Of a stretch of DNA of 64,000 nt, positions 24,376-33,718 are shown piece after piece. The notes under the pieces were generated by a model that did no database searches, was not told where the DNA came from, and saw only the letters and a program-made list of their open reading frames with translations. The stretch comes from Marsupella aquatica. Taxonomy: Eukaryota > Marchantiophyta. The DNA lies in contig OZ316894.1 of assembly GCA_973895155.1 (NCBI GenBank), positions 22,692,001 to 22,756,000 on the forward strand, in the 5' to 3' direction. Position 1 is the first letter of the stretch. Each line of letters opens with the position of its first letter. The translations under genes were made by a program, and so were the position numbers.

Positions 24376-25935
24376 CGCCTCGGCCACCCCGGTCAATCCA
24401 TGCTAAGCAAAATTATTAAGAATTCACGAGGCATTCCAACCAATATATGCCACATTCCAGCTAGCACTCCATGCATTGCATGCTCACGCGACAAACTAAT
24501 AACAAGGCCCACGACATCAAAATTGCCAACCAAGATACCAAAATTCTTGGACATCATACATGCGGATGTTTGCGGGCCAATTAACCCACCGAGCGGACCA
24601 TTCCGCTACTTTATGGTACTGATCGACACATCAACCAAATGGTCAAATGTGACCCTGCTTTCAACGAGGAACATGGTTATGCCTCGCATCTTGGCGCAAA
24701 TCTTGCGCATGAAGGCACAATTTCCCGATCACCCCATTAAGACACTAAGGGTGGACAATGCAGGGGAATTCATATCTAAAACATTTGACGACTTCTGTAC
24801 ATCACTAGGTATCAATGTACAATATCCTATACCCCACGTGCATTTTCAAAATGGATTAGCTGAAGCTGTCATTAAACGCCTTCAGCTAATTGCAGGCCCA
24901 CTACTAATGCAGTCGAAACTCCCCGTCTCAACATGGGGACATGCCATATTACAGGCTAACTCATTAATTCAATACCACCCATCAGCTTTCAATACTTATA
25001 GTCCATACCAAATTGCTAACGGTATCAAACCCGATCTATCCCATCTTTGTTCATTTGGATGTCAAGTAATGGTCCCCATTACTCCACCCAAACGAACCAA
25101 GATGGGACCCCAACGACAGTTGGGGATATATATCGGATTCGACTCACCGTCCGTCATCAGATATATGGAGCCTACAACGGGCGATGTTTTTAAAGCCAGA
25201 TTTTTAGATTGTCATTTTGATGAACATGTTTATCCACCATCAATAACCCCTGAACACCCACAACCACCTTTGGAGTGGGAGAGACATTTGCCATTTTGGC
25301 AAGACCTTAGAACCAATCAGGGGGAGAAAGAAGTTCAGCGAATTTTTCAACTCCACAAGATTGTGGAAGAACTTCCCGACGCTTTTGTCGATACATCACA
25401 AGTTACCCGCTCACATATTCCAGCTGCGAGAGCATCCGTTCGTATTGAATTATCAAGTGAACCAGCAAGTACACCCCAACCTTGTGCCAAACGTGGCAGA
25501 CCCTTGGGATCAAAAGATAAACAACCCAGAAGGCGTGGTTCATCTATCCCTTCTTCACCTGATGTCGATCATACTGACTCTACAACTCATGAAGAGATCT
25601 CTATCCACTACGCACACACAGGTGCTATGTGGGATAGAAATACTACTTCAATAGACGATACTTTTGCATTAATGGTGGCAACCCATATCAATGATGATAC
25701 ACCTGAACCACTCTCCATCTTAGAATGCCAAAACAGATCAGATTGGCCTGAATGGCAAAAAGCTATCAACGGAGAATTAGATTCCCTACTAAGCAGACAC
25801 ACTTTTGGCCCAGTTGAGCCAACATCGCAAGATGTACACCTCATTGGCTACAAGTGGACCTTCGTCCGCAAAAGAAATGATAAAGGCCAGGTTGTACGCT
25901 ACAAAACACGTATGGTAGGGAAAGGATTTACCTAA
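24376..25935 (+). CDS. pol: Copia integrase and start of reverse transcriptase
   Basis: An open segment begins just before LGHPGQSMLSKII and CIACSRDK (the zinc-binding HHCC remnant). The integrase core follows with IIHADVCGP, RVDNAGEF and HFQNGLAEAV, which supply the D, D and E catalytic residues. It then passes through a Pro/Ser-rich linker with GRPLGSKDKQPRRR, an AT-hook-like string, to the RT start (WPEWQKAINGELDSL, GYKWTFVRKRNDKG, VRYKTRMVGKGFT). The segment ends at a TAA (25933-25935) where related elements continue with a Gln-rich GIHYDETYSPV. That phrase is present directly downstream in the same frame. Confidence 0.8.
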   Translation, partial: RLGHPGQSMLSKIIKNSRGIPTNICHIPASTPCIACSRDKLITRPTTSKLPTKIPKFLDIIHADVCGPINPPSGPFRYFMVLIDTSTKWSNVTLLSTRNMVMPRILAQILRMKAQFPDHPIKTLRVDNAGEFISKTFDDFCTSLGINVQYPIPHVHFQNGLAEAVIKRLQLIAGPLLMQSKLPVSTWGHAILQANSLIQYHPSAFNTYSPYQIANGIKPDLSHLCSFGCQVMVPITPPKRTKMGPQRQLGIYIGFDSPSVIRYMEPTTGDVFKARFLDCHFDEHVYPPSITPEHPQPPLEWERHLPFWQDLRTNQGEKEVQRIFQLHKIVEELPDAFVDTSQVTRSHIPAARASVRIELSSEPASTPQPCAKRGRPLGSKDKQPRRRGSSIPSSPDVDHTDSTTHEEISIHYAHTGAMWDRNTTSIDDTFALMVATHINDDTPEPLSILECQNRSDWPEWQKAINGELDSLLSRHTFGPVEPTSQDVHLIGYKWTFVRKRNDKGQVVRYKTRMVGKGFT

Positions 25936-26236
25936 CAACAGGGAATTCATTACGATGAAACTTACTCACCGGTTATGGATAGCACAACATTCCGATACCT
26001 TATCGGATTTGCCATTTTCCATAAACTTCAGATGCAACAACTGGATGTTGCGACCGCATACCTATATGGAACTTTAGACACTTGTCTATACATGCGATCA
26101 CCTCCCGAGTTGGAGCAACATCGCCGAGCTTTAGCTCAAGGCGCTACATTGCATATTCCATATTTACATAAGATTATAAAACCAATTACCTCAAATTACA
26201 TCTCATGTGTCATCTACACATGTAACTCATAACAAT
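25936..26236 (+). pseudogene. Copia reverse transcriptase, left fragment
   Basis: The sequence continues the RT with GIHYDETYSPVMDSTTFRYL, QMQQLDVATAYLYGTLDTCLYM and SPPEL. It is then cut at 26236 by the gypsy element. The last 70 bases before the junction read poorly as RT and may already have diverged. Confidence 0.75.
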
Positions 26237-26565
26237 TGTCACACCATTCTGAGTAGTGTAGTAGTATATCGTGCTATTAGAGTATGTAGTTTGGTATGAG
26301 TGCTATTGGAGCCGATAAGGTTCTGTCAGGTTTGTGTGAGAGGGTACTTCTCACTTGTGAGGCATTGAAAGGTCATCTTTCAATGTTGAGCCTTGGAGAG
26401 AGAGGAGCTTGAGTGTGGCTATGGTGGCTGTGAGCTCCGCTTGTGTAACGTGGATTCCTTGAGTAGTGCAAGGTGCGTTGGCTTGACATACGTGTGTGAT
26501 CGGATCGGTGCGGGATCGATGGGGTATTGTTGACCGAGATCGTTGTGCCGATTGTATGGAGATTA
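26237..26565 (+). repeat. Gypsy 5' terminal repeat segment (B copy 1)
   Basis: This 329-bp segment begins TGTCACACCATTCTGAG and ends GTATGGAGATTA. It aligns without gaps to 35364-35692, differing at one site (GTGTAACG versus GTATAACG). It lacks the 138-bp partner block (A) that accompanies the 3' copy. The following bases are CATTGAAAGATCACATTCG; no standard TGG-starting primer-binding site was recognised there. Confidence 0.8.
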
Positions 26566-27933
26566 CATTGAAAGATCACATTCGAAATCTGTTGTACGGA
26601 CTGTGCGGACAGAAGTTCGATTGATTGAGTTGTCGACGGTTCGTGGTAGCTCGGATCGTGTGTTGTTATCGAACAGATCGTTGGTATCTTGACCTGTATC
26701 GTTGTTGTCCGATCGGCCTGCTTCCCGATCGATGTACAGATCTGTGATTGGTGATAGGTTTTGAGTTGGAGGTCGATTGATGATTCGTGGAGGAAAGCGA
26801 ATGTTGAGTAGATGTTGGACAGTGGAAGTCGATCCGTGAGGCTTCAGATCCGATTGCCGGCTACTGTGAGGCTTCAGATCTGATTATCGGCTACTATGGG
26901 GCTTCAGATCTGATTGCCGGCTATTGTTGGACGATGTTGGCAAGGCGCAGGTGAAGCGACGGCTCTTTTCCTGAAGGAACGGAGCTGCCAATGCCCCGTG
27001 CGACGGTATCATCATTTCAGTGAAAGAAACGAGGGTCAAAGGTGTTGAATCAAGCTGCTGCCAGTTCTGTGGAAGGGCTGCGTTTTTCATGAAGGAAATC
27101 GACAGTTTTCGGGAGCTTTTCGTGAAGGAAGTAGTCATTTTTGGGGTCAGGTGCACGAGGTCACCCATCCCGAAAGTGCTCGCGCGAGGCGACGCGTGAG
27201 GTCACCCATCCCGAAAGTGCTCCCAACCGCGAGCGCGAAGTCACCCATCGCGAGCGCAGGCAGGCGCGAGGTCGAGGTCACCCATCCCGGGGCTATTCCG
27301 GGCCGTGAGCGCGAGGGGAGGCACAAGGTCGAGCGCGAGGAGGTCACCCATCCCGGGGCTATTCCCAGCCGCGAGCGCTTAACTGGAAAGTTCTCATCCC
27401 ACCTTGTGTACACACAAGCTTTGACAACTTGTTGTTTAGATTCAAGTGCCAGGGGGCTTTATACACTTCCCAATTTATTTAGAGGCCTATTCTAGGCCAA
27501 ATCAGATGCTGTTTTAGGGTTTTTGATACTTCTGAGTCCATCTAGACTCACAGATTGAACCAATTTTGCCTTGGTTCTCATCTACAACATTGGAGTGCCA
27601 TTGTGAAGCCTATTATGAAGGCTCTTCCTTGAACCTTATGCACATTGTCATATTGATTTGCATTTGCTTTTGTGTGGAGAGTTGAATGGTATCCATTCTT
27701 GTTTCTGGATCCTCTTCACACATGTTTCCTGTTTATGCGCCATGTTAGTTTCATGTGGGCGCTTGATTCCATAGGAGTGATCCGGGTTTGCAACTAGACA
27801 TTCTAGTGTGCTGTGTATTTCTCTCTTGGTGATGTTGGAGTGATGCCCAACACACCATGGTGAGTGCTTGTGGTGCTGACAGGGATAGATTGCCCTTAGG
27901 GTTAGCACATAGATTAGGTTAGGGTTGGTCACC
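26566..27933 (+). other. Gypsy untranslated leader with two internal repeat arrays
   Basis: This is the non-coding leader between the left repeat and the gag start. It contains three units of about 33-47 bp with GAGGCTTCAGATC(T/C)GATT at 26838-26935. It also has a GC-rich array at 27157-27385 built on AGGTCACCCATCCCG, described separately. No protein was recognised. Confidence 0.6.
27157..27385 (+). repeat. CpG-dense array of five AGGTCACCCATCCCG units
   Basis: Units start near 27160, 27190, 27238, 27275 and 27341. Two end AAAGTGCTC, two end GGGCTATTCC, and the spacers consist largely of GCGAGCGCG-type sequence. CpG density is far above the rest of the element. The function is unknown; its position in the leader suggests a regulatory or packaging role, which is speculation. 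Confidence 0.75.
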
Positions 27934-30048
27934 ATGGATTCTTCTGGTGCTGCTGGATTACCCGATGGACGACGGACCGGTTTCACTCGGAGTGGGGCAC
28001 AGTTTCGGCCAGCGGCATTGGTAGCAGTTAGCAGTGCAGCTTCAGACAGTGATTCTGATGAGGACTCAATGACCAGTTCTCCTCATCATCAGGTGGTTGC
28101 ACCTTTGTTGTGGGATATGGACGAGATGTACGGGGCTACAAAGGGCCCACAATGATACTCTGGTGCAGTTGGCACAATTGATCTGGATGACTTCATCCAG
28201 GAGTTTGATACGTGGTGCGATATGCAGACATTGCGTAACGTCACGTTGTTTACCCCTTTCATGGCATGGAAGGGATTATTCCAGCATTTGGAGGGGCCAC
28301 CCATGGATGACTACCATGAGTTTCGGAAGGCTCATTTGGTTGAGATTGAGGCATGGAGGCAACATTGGTCGCCTAATTATGTGTCCATCACCTATGGCAC
28401 TAGTGCGGCTGCCCAACCCATTGCCACAGCTGCTGCTTCTTCTAGCAGCACTAGCCAAAGTGGCACACCATCCACCAGCAGCACTCCAGCAGCATCCACC
28501 ACTACTCTTACCGGTGTGATTGTGACAGGAACTGGAGTTGCGCCAGCATTTAATCCTGTGGTGGAATTCTTTGAGGTACTGAAGCAGAACTATCAGGGTG
28601 TGAGAACTGATAAGTTGAAGGGTCTTCAAGAGTTCCAACGCAAGACTGGAGAGAGCCTACGTGAGGCATACACACGTATGCGCAGATTGATCACTGTCAC
28701 CAAGGGAGTGACAGAGGCTCAGGCAGTCCAGTTTTGGTATGCAATTCTGGACAGAGAATTGCGACGCAGAGTGAGAGATGTCACTCTGCTTAGGGATGCA
28801 GATCCCACATTAGCAATTGTTTTCACCCTTTCTGAGCGCATTGAGCTCAATATGGTGAATGAGAAGGTGGTGACTTCCGGATTTGCCAAGGAAGCACCAA
28901 AGGCTGCATCTACATCCACACCACAGCCTACTGCACGGAAGAGCCAGAGGGAGAAGCCTACTGCACGAGAGTCTACCAGCCAGAGACCTGTGCCCTCATA
29001 TGCTGGACAGCAGTCAGGATGTTGGACCTGTGGTGGGGATCATGCACAGAGATATTGTCCAGATCATAGAGGATCAGGGGGAGTATCAGCGCCTGATCAG
29101 CGACAGTGTGATCATTGTGGAGCTCCTGGACACACCAAGGATAGGTGTTTTTCACTCCACCCTGAGTTACGGAGAGGAGGATCCCGTACACATGATCAGG
29201 GAAGAGGAGGTAGAGGTGGTGGACGTGGTCGTGGCATGCCACATGCAGGGAGACAGGGAGGTGACGCTGCCCCTGCTATAACCATAGATCCAAAAGATGC
29301 TAAGATTGCTCAATTGGAGCAACAACTAGCTGCCATGGCTAGTTCCCAGGTGAGACCTAATTCTGGTGATGGGGCATCTACATCCTATGGACCTTCCACA
29401 TCCCATGGTCCTTCCACATCTTATGGAGCTGATGGAGACCTTGCCACCATGGGATTCATGTGTGGCACTGCACATATTGATGCATCAGCAACTTTGACAC
29501 GTGGGGCAGCCAAAGCTCTTGAGCCCCGAGGAGCAGTAGTGGAGTTAGATCCACAAAGGGGGGATGCACGTCGGCAGACAAAGCTTCCTCAGTCTTTTAC
29601 ATTGTCAAAGACAGTTCAGACTGCCTCTATGAACCCGGTTCGGACAAACCCTGATGTGGGTAAGTTGGCAGAATCAGGTAGTGATGCAGCAGGGATGACA
29701 TGTACCTTGCTGGGGGCGGCTACTGCCATAGTACGCACCCCATTATTTTCAGCGATAGACATGCTGAACTTGGGAGTTGGTCCTGCAGAAGTGTTCAGAT
29801 TGGCAGCTACACTCTGTGAGGACACTCCAGTGGTTGCTTCCCATGCAGAAGCAACTTGTAGTGTTGATGCAGTGAAGACCATGCCACCTACTGTTACTAG
29901 TGAGACATGGCATGCAGCAGCAGCGAGGTTGGTGGATTTACCAGCACGCCCTGCATTTGAGAGGACTAGGTTTAAACCTAGTGTTGTGTCATTGGATAAT
30001 CGGAGTGGTATCTTCCGATTAGTTGGGCCTTCTGGAGCAGTATACTAG
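27934..30048 (+). CDS. gag: Gypsy gag polyprotein part with two CCHC knuckles
   Basis: ATG 27934 has a good context (CACCATGG). An acidic Ser/Asp stretch (ASDSDSDEDSMTSS) precedes an in-frame TGA at 28153-28155, then the frame stays open to a TAG at 30046-30048. The capsid-like region includes GLQEFQRKTGESLREAYTRM. Knuckles follow as CWTCGGDHAQRYC (Cx2Cx3Hx4C, one residue shorter than usual) and CDHCGAPGHTKDRC (Cx2Cx4Hx4C). An RGG-type Arg/Gly stretch (GRGGRGGGRGRG) comes next and should bind nucleic acid. Both stops are one C-to-T change from Arg or Gln codons. The TAG at the gag/protease boundary could alternatively be a readthrough signal. Confidence 0.85.
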
Positions 30049-30770
30049 CCAGAGAGAGTGTTACTGGATACTGGTGCTCAGCCCTTGATGTTGGGGAAGT
30101 CTGCCATACGTGGATTGGGATTGCATCCAGAGGATTTGGAGGATTGTCCCTTTCCCATTCAGACTTCATTGGGGGGACCTACACCTACACAGCATATCAC
30201 CAGGAGACCACTTGATTTGAGGATTCAGGAAGGTCATACCACAGATAGCTCACAGATACAGGCGCGAGCTATTCTGACTAAGGCAGAGTCATATGATGTG
30301 TTGGTGAGATGTACAGTGCTCTACCCCATGGGATTTATTCTTGATTTTTGGGAGGAATCAGTGTCATATAGACCTGATTGGCAGTCAGGAGATGCTCGAT
30401 TGAGAAAATTGCCAGTGAGATTTAGTGGACCTGCGGGAGGCCCTAAATCCACACCATTGTCTTTGGCAGCATTCAGTGGTGTAATTGCTAGACTTGATGA
30501 TTTGATTGAGGGTAATGCGCATGCAGCCGATGTTCCACCATTGGAGGAGTCTCATGAGGAGCACATCATGCGAGGATTACCTGTTGGCAGTGTTGTGCCA
30601 CCAGTGTGGGGCATTGCACAGGCCTTGCCACAGGCAGCAGCACGATTGGTACATGATGCATGGCGTCATGCTTTTACACCACAGTCAGGAGCAGAGCAGT
30701 CTCTTGCAGATGGACCTGTGACTCTTTCACCATTGGATACCACTCCTATTGCTTGGCAGTATCCACCGGA
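30049..30770 (+). CDS. pro: Gypsy aspartic protease and linker
   Basis: It is in the same frame as gag immediately after the TAG. VLLDTGAQPLMLGKSAIRGL has the DTGA active-site loop of a retroviral-type aspartic protease that cleaves the polyprotein. Sequence such as YDVLVRCTVLYPMGFILDFW forms the second half. A linker of about 130 residues then leads straight into the methyltransferase without any stop or start, so the protease and methyltransferase were made as one chain. Confidence 0.8.
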
Positions 30771-31924
30771 GGGTATTTGTTTGTTGGATCTTTTTGGTGG
30801 GATTAGCACTGGATTGGCTGCTGTTCTTCAGGCAGGAAATTATGTGCGTCGTTATTTGTATGTGGAGACAGATGAGACAACACGGAGGGTCTCATTGCAA
30901 CATGTGGCTATGTTGGTGGATAGATATCCACAGTTGCTGCCAGTGGATGCTGTTCATGGTTATCAGCATGCACTACCTGCTGATATTTCATTGCTGGGGG
31001 CGGATCATCTGCATCGTGTTGGCCCCATTGATTTGGTGATTGCTGGTTGGCCATGTCAGGGCCAATCTAGAGCTGGCGTTGGGCATGGACTTCATGATCC
31101 ACGCTCTGCATTGTTTTGGGAGATGTTACGGGTTTAGGGTTTAGGGTTTAGGGTTTAGGGTCCAGCTACATCAGACATAGTCTCCAGCATACATTTTGGA
31201 GAATGTGCCATTGTTAGGTGATGATCGTAGTCGGATTGTTGCTAGTGTTCACCAAGTGAGGTCTTGGATTGGACCTGCTGTGTTATTGGATGCTGCACGT
31301 GTGGGTTCTCGTGCACATCGTCCACGCTTGTGGTGGACTAATTTGATCCCATGTGAGGTGCTGAAGCGCGCATTTGACAGCATTCCACGCTCACCAGCCT
31401 TAGTGGTGGATGATATTTTGGATCCAGGGCGTCGTGCACTGGGTGTGACCCAACCTGATAGACCTCCATTGGCAATGGTCAATGCAGTTGGGTGCCCACG
31501 TTGTGCATTACCCACTCTTGTAAGCCACTCTGCTTCATATGCATTCAGAGCAGGTGGCCCTGGACTTGTATGGGACACAGCTCTCCAGCAGTTAGTGGAG
31601 CCTACTGCTGATGAGAGAGAGCGTGCTATGGGATTTTTGACTGGCACCACTGCAGTTGCCTCTATGTCAGAGGGTTTGCGGCGCCAGGTTCTTGGTCAAG
31701 CAATGGATTTGAATTGTTTGACTTGGATTATCAGCTTGGGAGTAGCTGGACAGTTGCGGATGCGCTCTGCCGGAATTACTGATTGTCCCTTGGTGAGCTT
31801 GCGGTCCACTGAGACAGTATTGACCACAGCTGGGGGCGAGCAGACAATCCATGGACCTATGACAGGATTGGCGGCTGGACAGATTGTTGAGCAGGAAGGG
31901 ACTGCTCAATCTACTGCTAAATAG
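30771..31924 (+). CDS. Cytosine-5 DNA methyltransferase domain within gypsy pol (interrupted)
   Basis: Motifs appear in canonical, non-permuted order. Motif I is LLDLFGGISTGLAAVLQAG (Asp codon 30787) and motif II is YLYVETDE. Motif IV is AGWPCQGQS, with the catalytic Cys at 31054-31056. After it come HGLHDPRSALFWEMLR, motif VI ILENVPLL, motif VIII RAHRPRLWWTN, motif IX ERERAMGF and motif X RRQVLGQAMDLNCLTWI. The RAHRPRLWWTN form recalls DNMT3/DRM enzymes (AHRARYFWGN type), while PCQ is more like other cytosine methyltransferases. About 110 residues between VIII and IX could be the target-recognition region. Two lesions inactivate it: a 28-bp telomere-repeat insertion at 31133-31160, between motifs IV and VI, and a TAG at 31178-31180. 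A further TAG (31922-31924) separates it from RT. Confidence 0.9.
31133..31160 (+). repeat. Interstitial telomere repeat, (TTTAGGG)4
   Basis: Four perfect TTTAGGG units, 28 bp, sit inside the methyltransferase coding sequence. The frame before it (codon phase of motif IV) and after it (phase of motif VI) agree if the 28 bp are ignored. This shows it is an insertion into a once-open frame rather than original coding sequence. No flanking duplication is evident. Confidence 0.95.
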
Positions 31925-33718
31925 CAATCATCGGCTATCTCTTCTACCCTACAAAGAGATATTAGGGATTTGGTGGAGAGTTGGGAACCACAGCTTGGCC
32001 CTAAGTTAACAGGGGAGGAGAGACGTCGCATGCATCGATTCGTGAAGAGTTATTGGAATTGTTTTGCATTCAGCATGAAGGATTTGGGGACATTGAAGGG
32101 CCCTGGTATTCAGATTGAATTGGCTAGTGATGCGCCAATCTTTCGTAGGCCATACCGTTATAGTGACATGGAGAGAGCTCTGATTCAAAGCAGAACTCAA
32201 GATTTGTTGGAGGCTGGATTGGTGGAGATTTCATATGGGGAGTATGCATCTGCCACAGTGATGCCAGCCAAGAAGGATGTGCATGGCAATTATACAGATA
32301 GGCGCATGTGTGGTGATTACAGACCTATTAATCGCCAGACAAAATCTGATCGATATGCCATGCCCACACCTGAGGAGATCTTTGATGTTGTGGGGCATGC
32401 AAAGGTTTTCAGTTCATTGGATCTGAGGGCAGGATACCATCAGCTTCCAATTAGGCATGCTGACAGGTCCAAGACAGCATTCTGGGGGATTGATTCTTAT
32501 GGCAAAGATCGTTTGTATCAATGGTTATTCTTACCATTTGGGTTGAAGAATGCACCAGCTGAGTTCCAGAGAGTCATGGATCGAATCCTTGCAGGTTTGG
32601 ATTTTGTCAGATGTTATATTGATGATATTTTGGTCTATTCTTCTATTGTGGAAGAACATCAGCAGCACTTGCAGACTGTGTTGGAGAGATTGAGAGCACA
32701 TGGGTTGAAGCTCCATCCTAGCAAGTGTAAGTTCTTCCAAGACCAGATTGAGTATTTGGGCCACACCATATACCCAGGGGGATTGGGTGTACAGCAGACT
32801 AAAGTGGAGGCCATTACACAGATTCCTTGTCCTACTGATGTGAGTAGAGTTCGTGCATTCTTGGGATTGGCGAGCTACTACAGGAGGTATGTTAAAGGAT
32901 TTAGCCAACTTGCTAAACCTTTGACCATACTCACTAAGTTGGATCAGGAATGGATTTGGGGTAATGACCAGGAGCATGCCTTTAAGGAGTTGAAGCAAAG
33001 GTTGGCATCATCCCCTATTTTGAGAAGACCCATTTCAGGCAGACCATTTCAGCTACACACTGATTGGAGTGGAGTAGGACTTGGAGCAGTGCTGACTCAG
33101 AAGGATGATGAGGGGAATGAGTTTGTTGTGGCTTATGCCAGTAGATCAAACAATTCAGCAGAGGCTAAGTATAGCTCTTATGAGGGAGAGTGTTTGGCAG
33201 TAGTGTGGGCTGTTGCACACTTTCGTTGCTACTTGTTTGGTAACCCCTTCACCTTGATCACTGATCATCAGCCTCTTAAGTGGTTAATGGAGTCTGACAA
33301 GCTTACAGGGAAGCTTGCACGATGGGCATTGTTGTTACAGGAGTATGATTTCCAGGTGGTGCATAGGCCTGGAAAAGTGAACTTGGATGCAGATGGATTA
33401 AGCCGCAATCCATGTACCAGTCAGCAGGATGAGATTGGAGCCAGATGGCATGATGAGTCAGATAGGGAGATGGTGCCAAGATGGCATGCATCTGCCTTTC
33501 TTTGTTGGGTGTCAGCATACAGTGGATCTGTGGACTCTACCTCATTGGATGGAGTGGATGATGAGTCTTCAGATGTGGATGTTGGTGAAGTAACTTCTGG
33601 ACAACAAGATATTCACAATGATGTGAGAGTGTTGGAATATTTGCGCAATAGTTCTATTGTTGGCAGTGTTGATGCCAAGGAACGTGACAGGGTTCTACAG
33701 AGAGCCAAGAGGTTTTGA
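31925..33718 (+). CDS. pol: Gypsy reverse transcriptase and RNase H
   Basis: In frame with the methyltransferase end across TAG 31922-31924. RT signatures are ASATVMPAKKDVHGN, MCGDYRPINRQTKSD, FSSLDLRAGYHQLPI, FLPFGLKNAPAEFQRVMD and the active site CYIDDILVYS (near 32608). The connection follows with LGLASYYRRYVKGFSQLAKP. RNase H has FQLHTDWSGVGLGAVLTQ, YSSYEGECLAVVWAVAHFR and LITDHQPLKWLM, so catalytic D, E and D are present. The domain pair would copy element RNA into DNA. It ends at TGA 33716-33718 where the frame continues with WEGNHLLRVLHDG. That stop is one C-to-T change from CGA (Arg). Confidence 0.92.
   Translation, partial: QSSAISSTLQRDIRDLVESWEPQLGPKLTGEERRRMHRFVKSYWNCFAFSMKDLGTLKGPGIQIELASDAPIFRRPYRYSDMERALIQSRTQDLLEAGLVEISYGEYASATVMPAKKDVHGNYTDRRMCGDYRPINRQTKSDRYAMPTPEEIFDVVGHAKVFSSLDLRAGYHQLPIRHADRSKTAFWGIDSYGKDRLYQWLFLPFGLKNAPAEFQRVMDRILAGLDFVRCYIDDILVYSSIVEEHQQHLQTVLERLRAHGLKLHPSKCKFFQDQIEYLGHTIYPGGLGVQQTKVEAITQIPCPTDVSRVRAFLGLASYYRRYVKGFSQLAKPLTILTKLDQEWIWGNDQEHAFKELKQRLASSPILRRPISGRPFQLHTDWSGVGLGAVLTQKDDEGNEFVVAYASRSNNSAEAKYSSYEGECLAVVWAVAHFRCYLFGNPFTLITDHQPLKWLMESDKLTGKLARWALLLQEYDFQVVHRPGKVNLDADGLSRNPCTSQQDEIGARWHDESDREMVPRWHASAFLCWVSAYSGSVDSTSLDGVDDESSDVDVGEVTSGQQDIHNDVRVLEYLRNSSIVGSVDAKERDRVLQRAKRF

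Noticed and set aside
26373-26579. His/Ser-rich protein on the minus strand, repeated at 35500-35901
   Set aside because: It is the antisense of the gypsy terminal repeat and appears twice only because the repeat does.
28276-29242. Open frames on the minus strand across gag
   Set aside because: Shadows of the gag frame; no family resemblance.
31133-31160. A chromosome end or true telomere
   Set aside because: Only four units, embedded in coding sequence of an element that continues on both sides.
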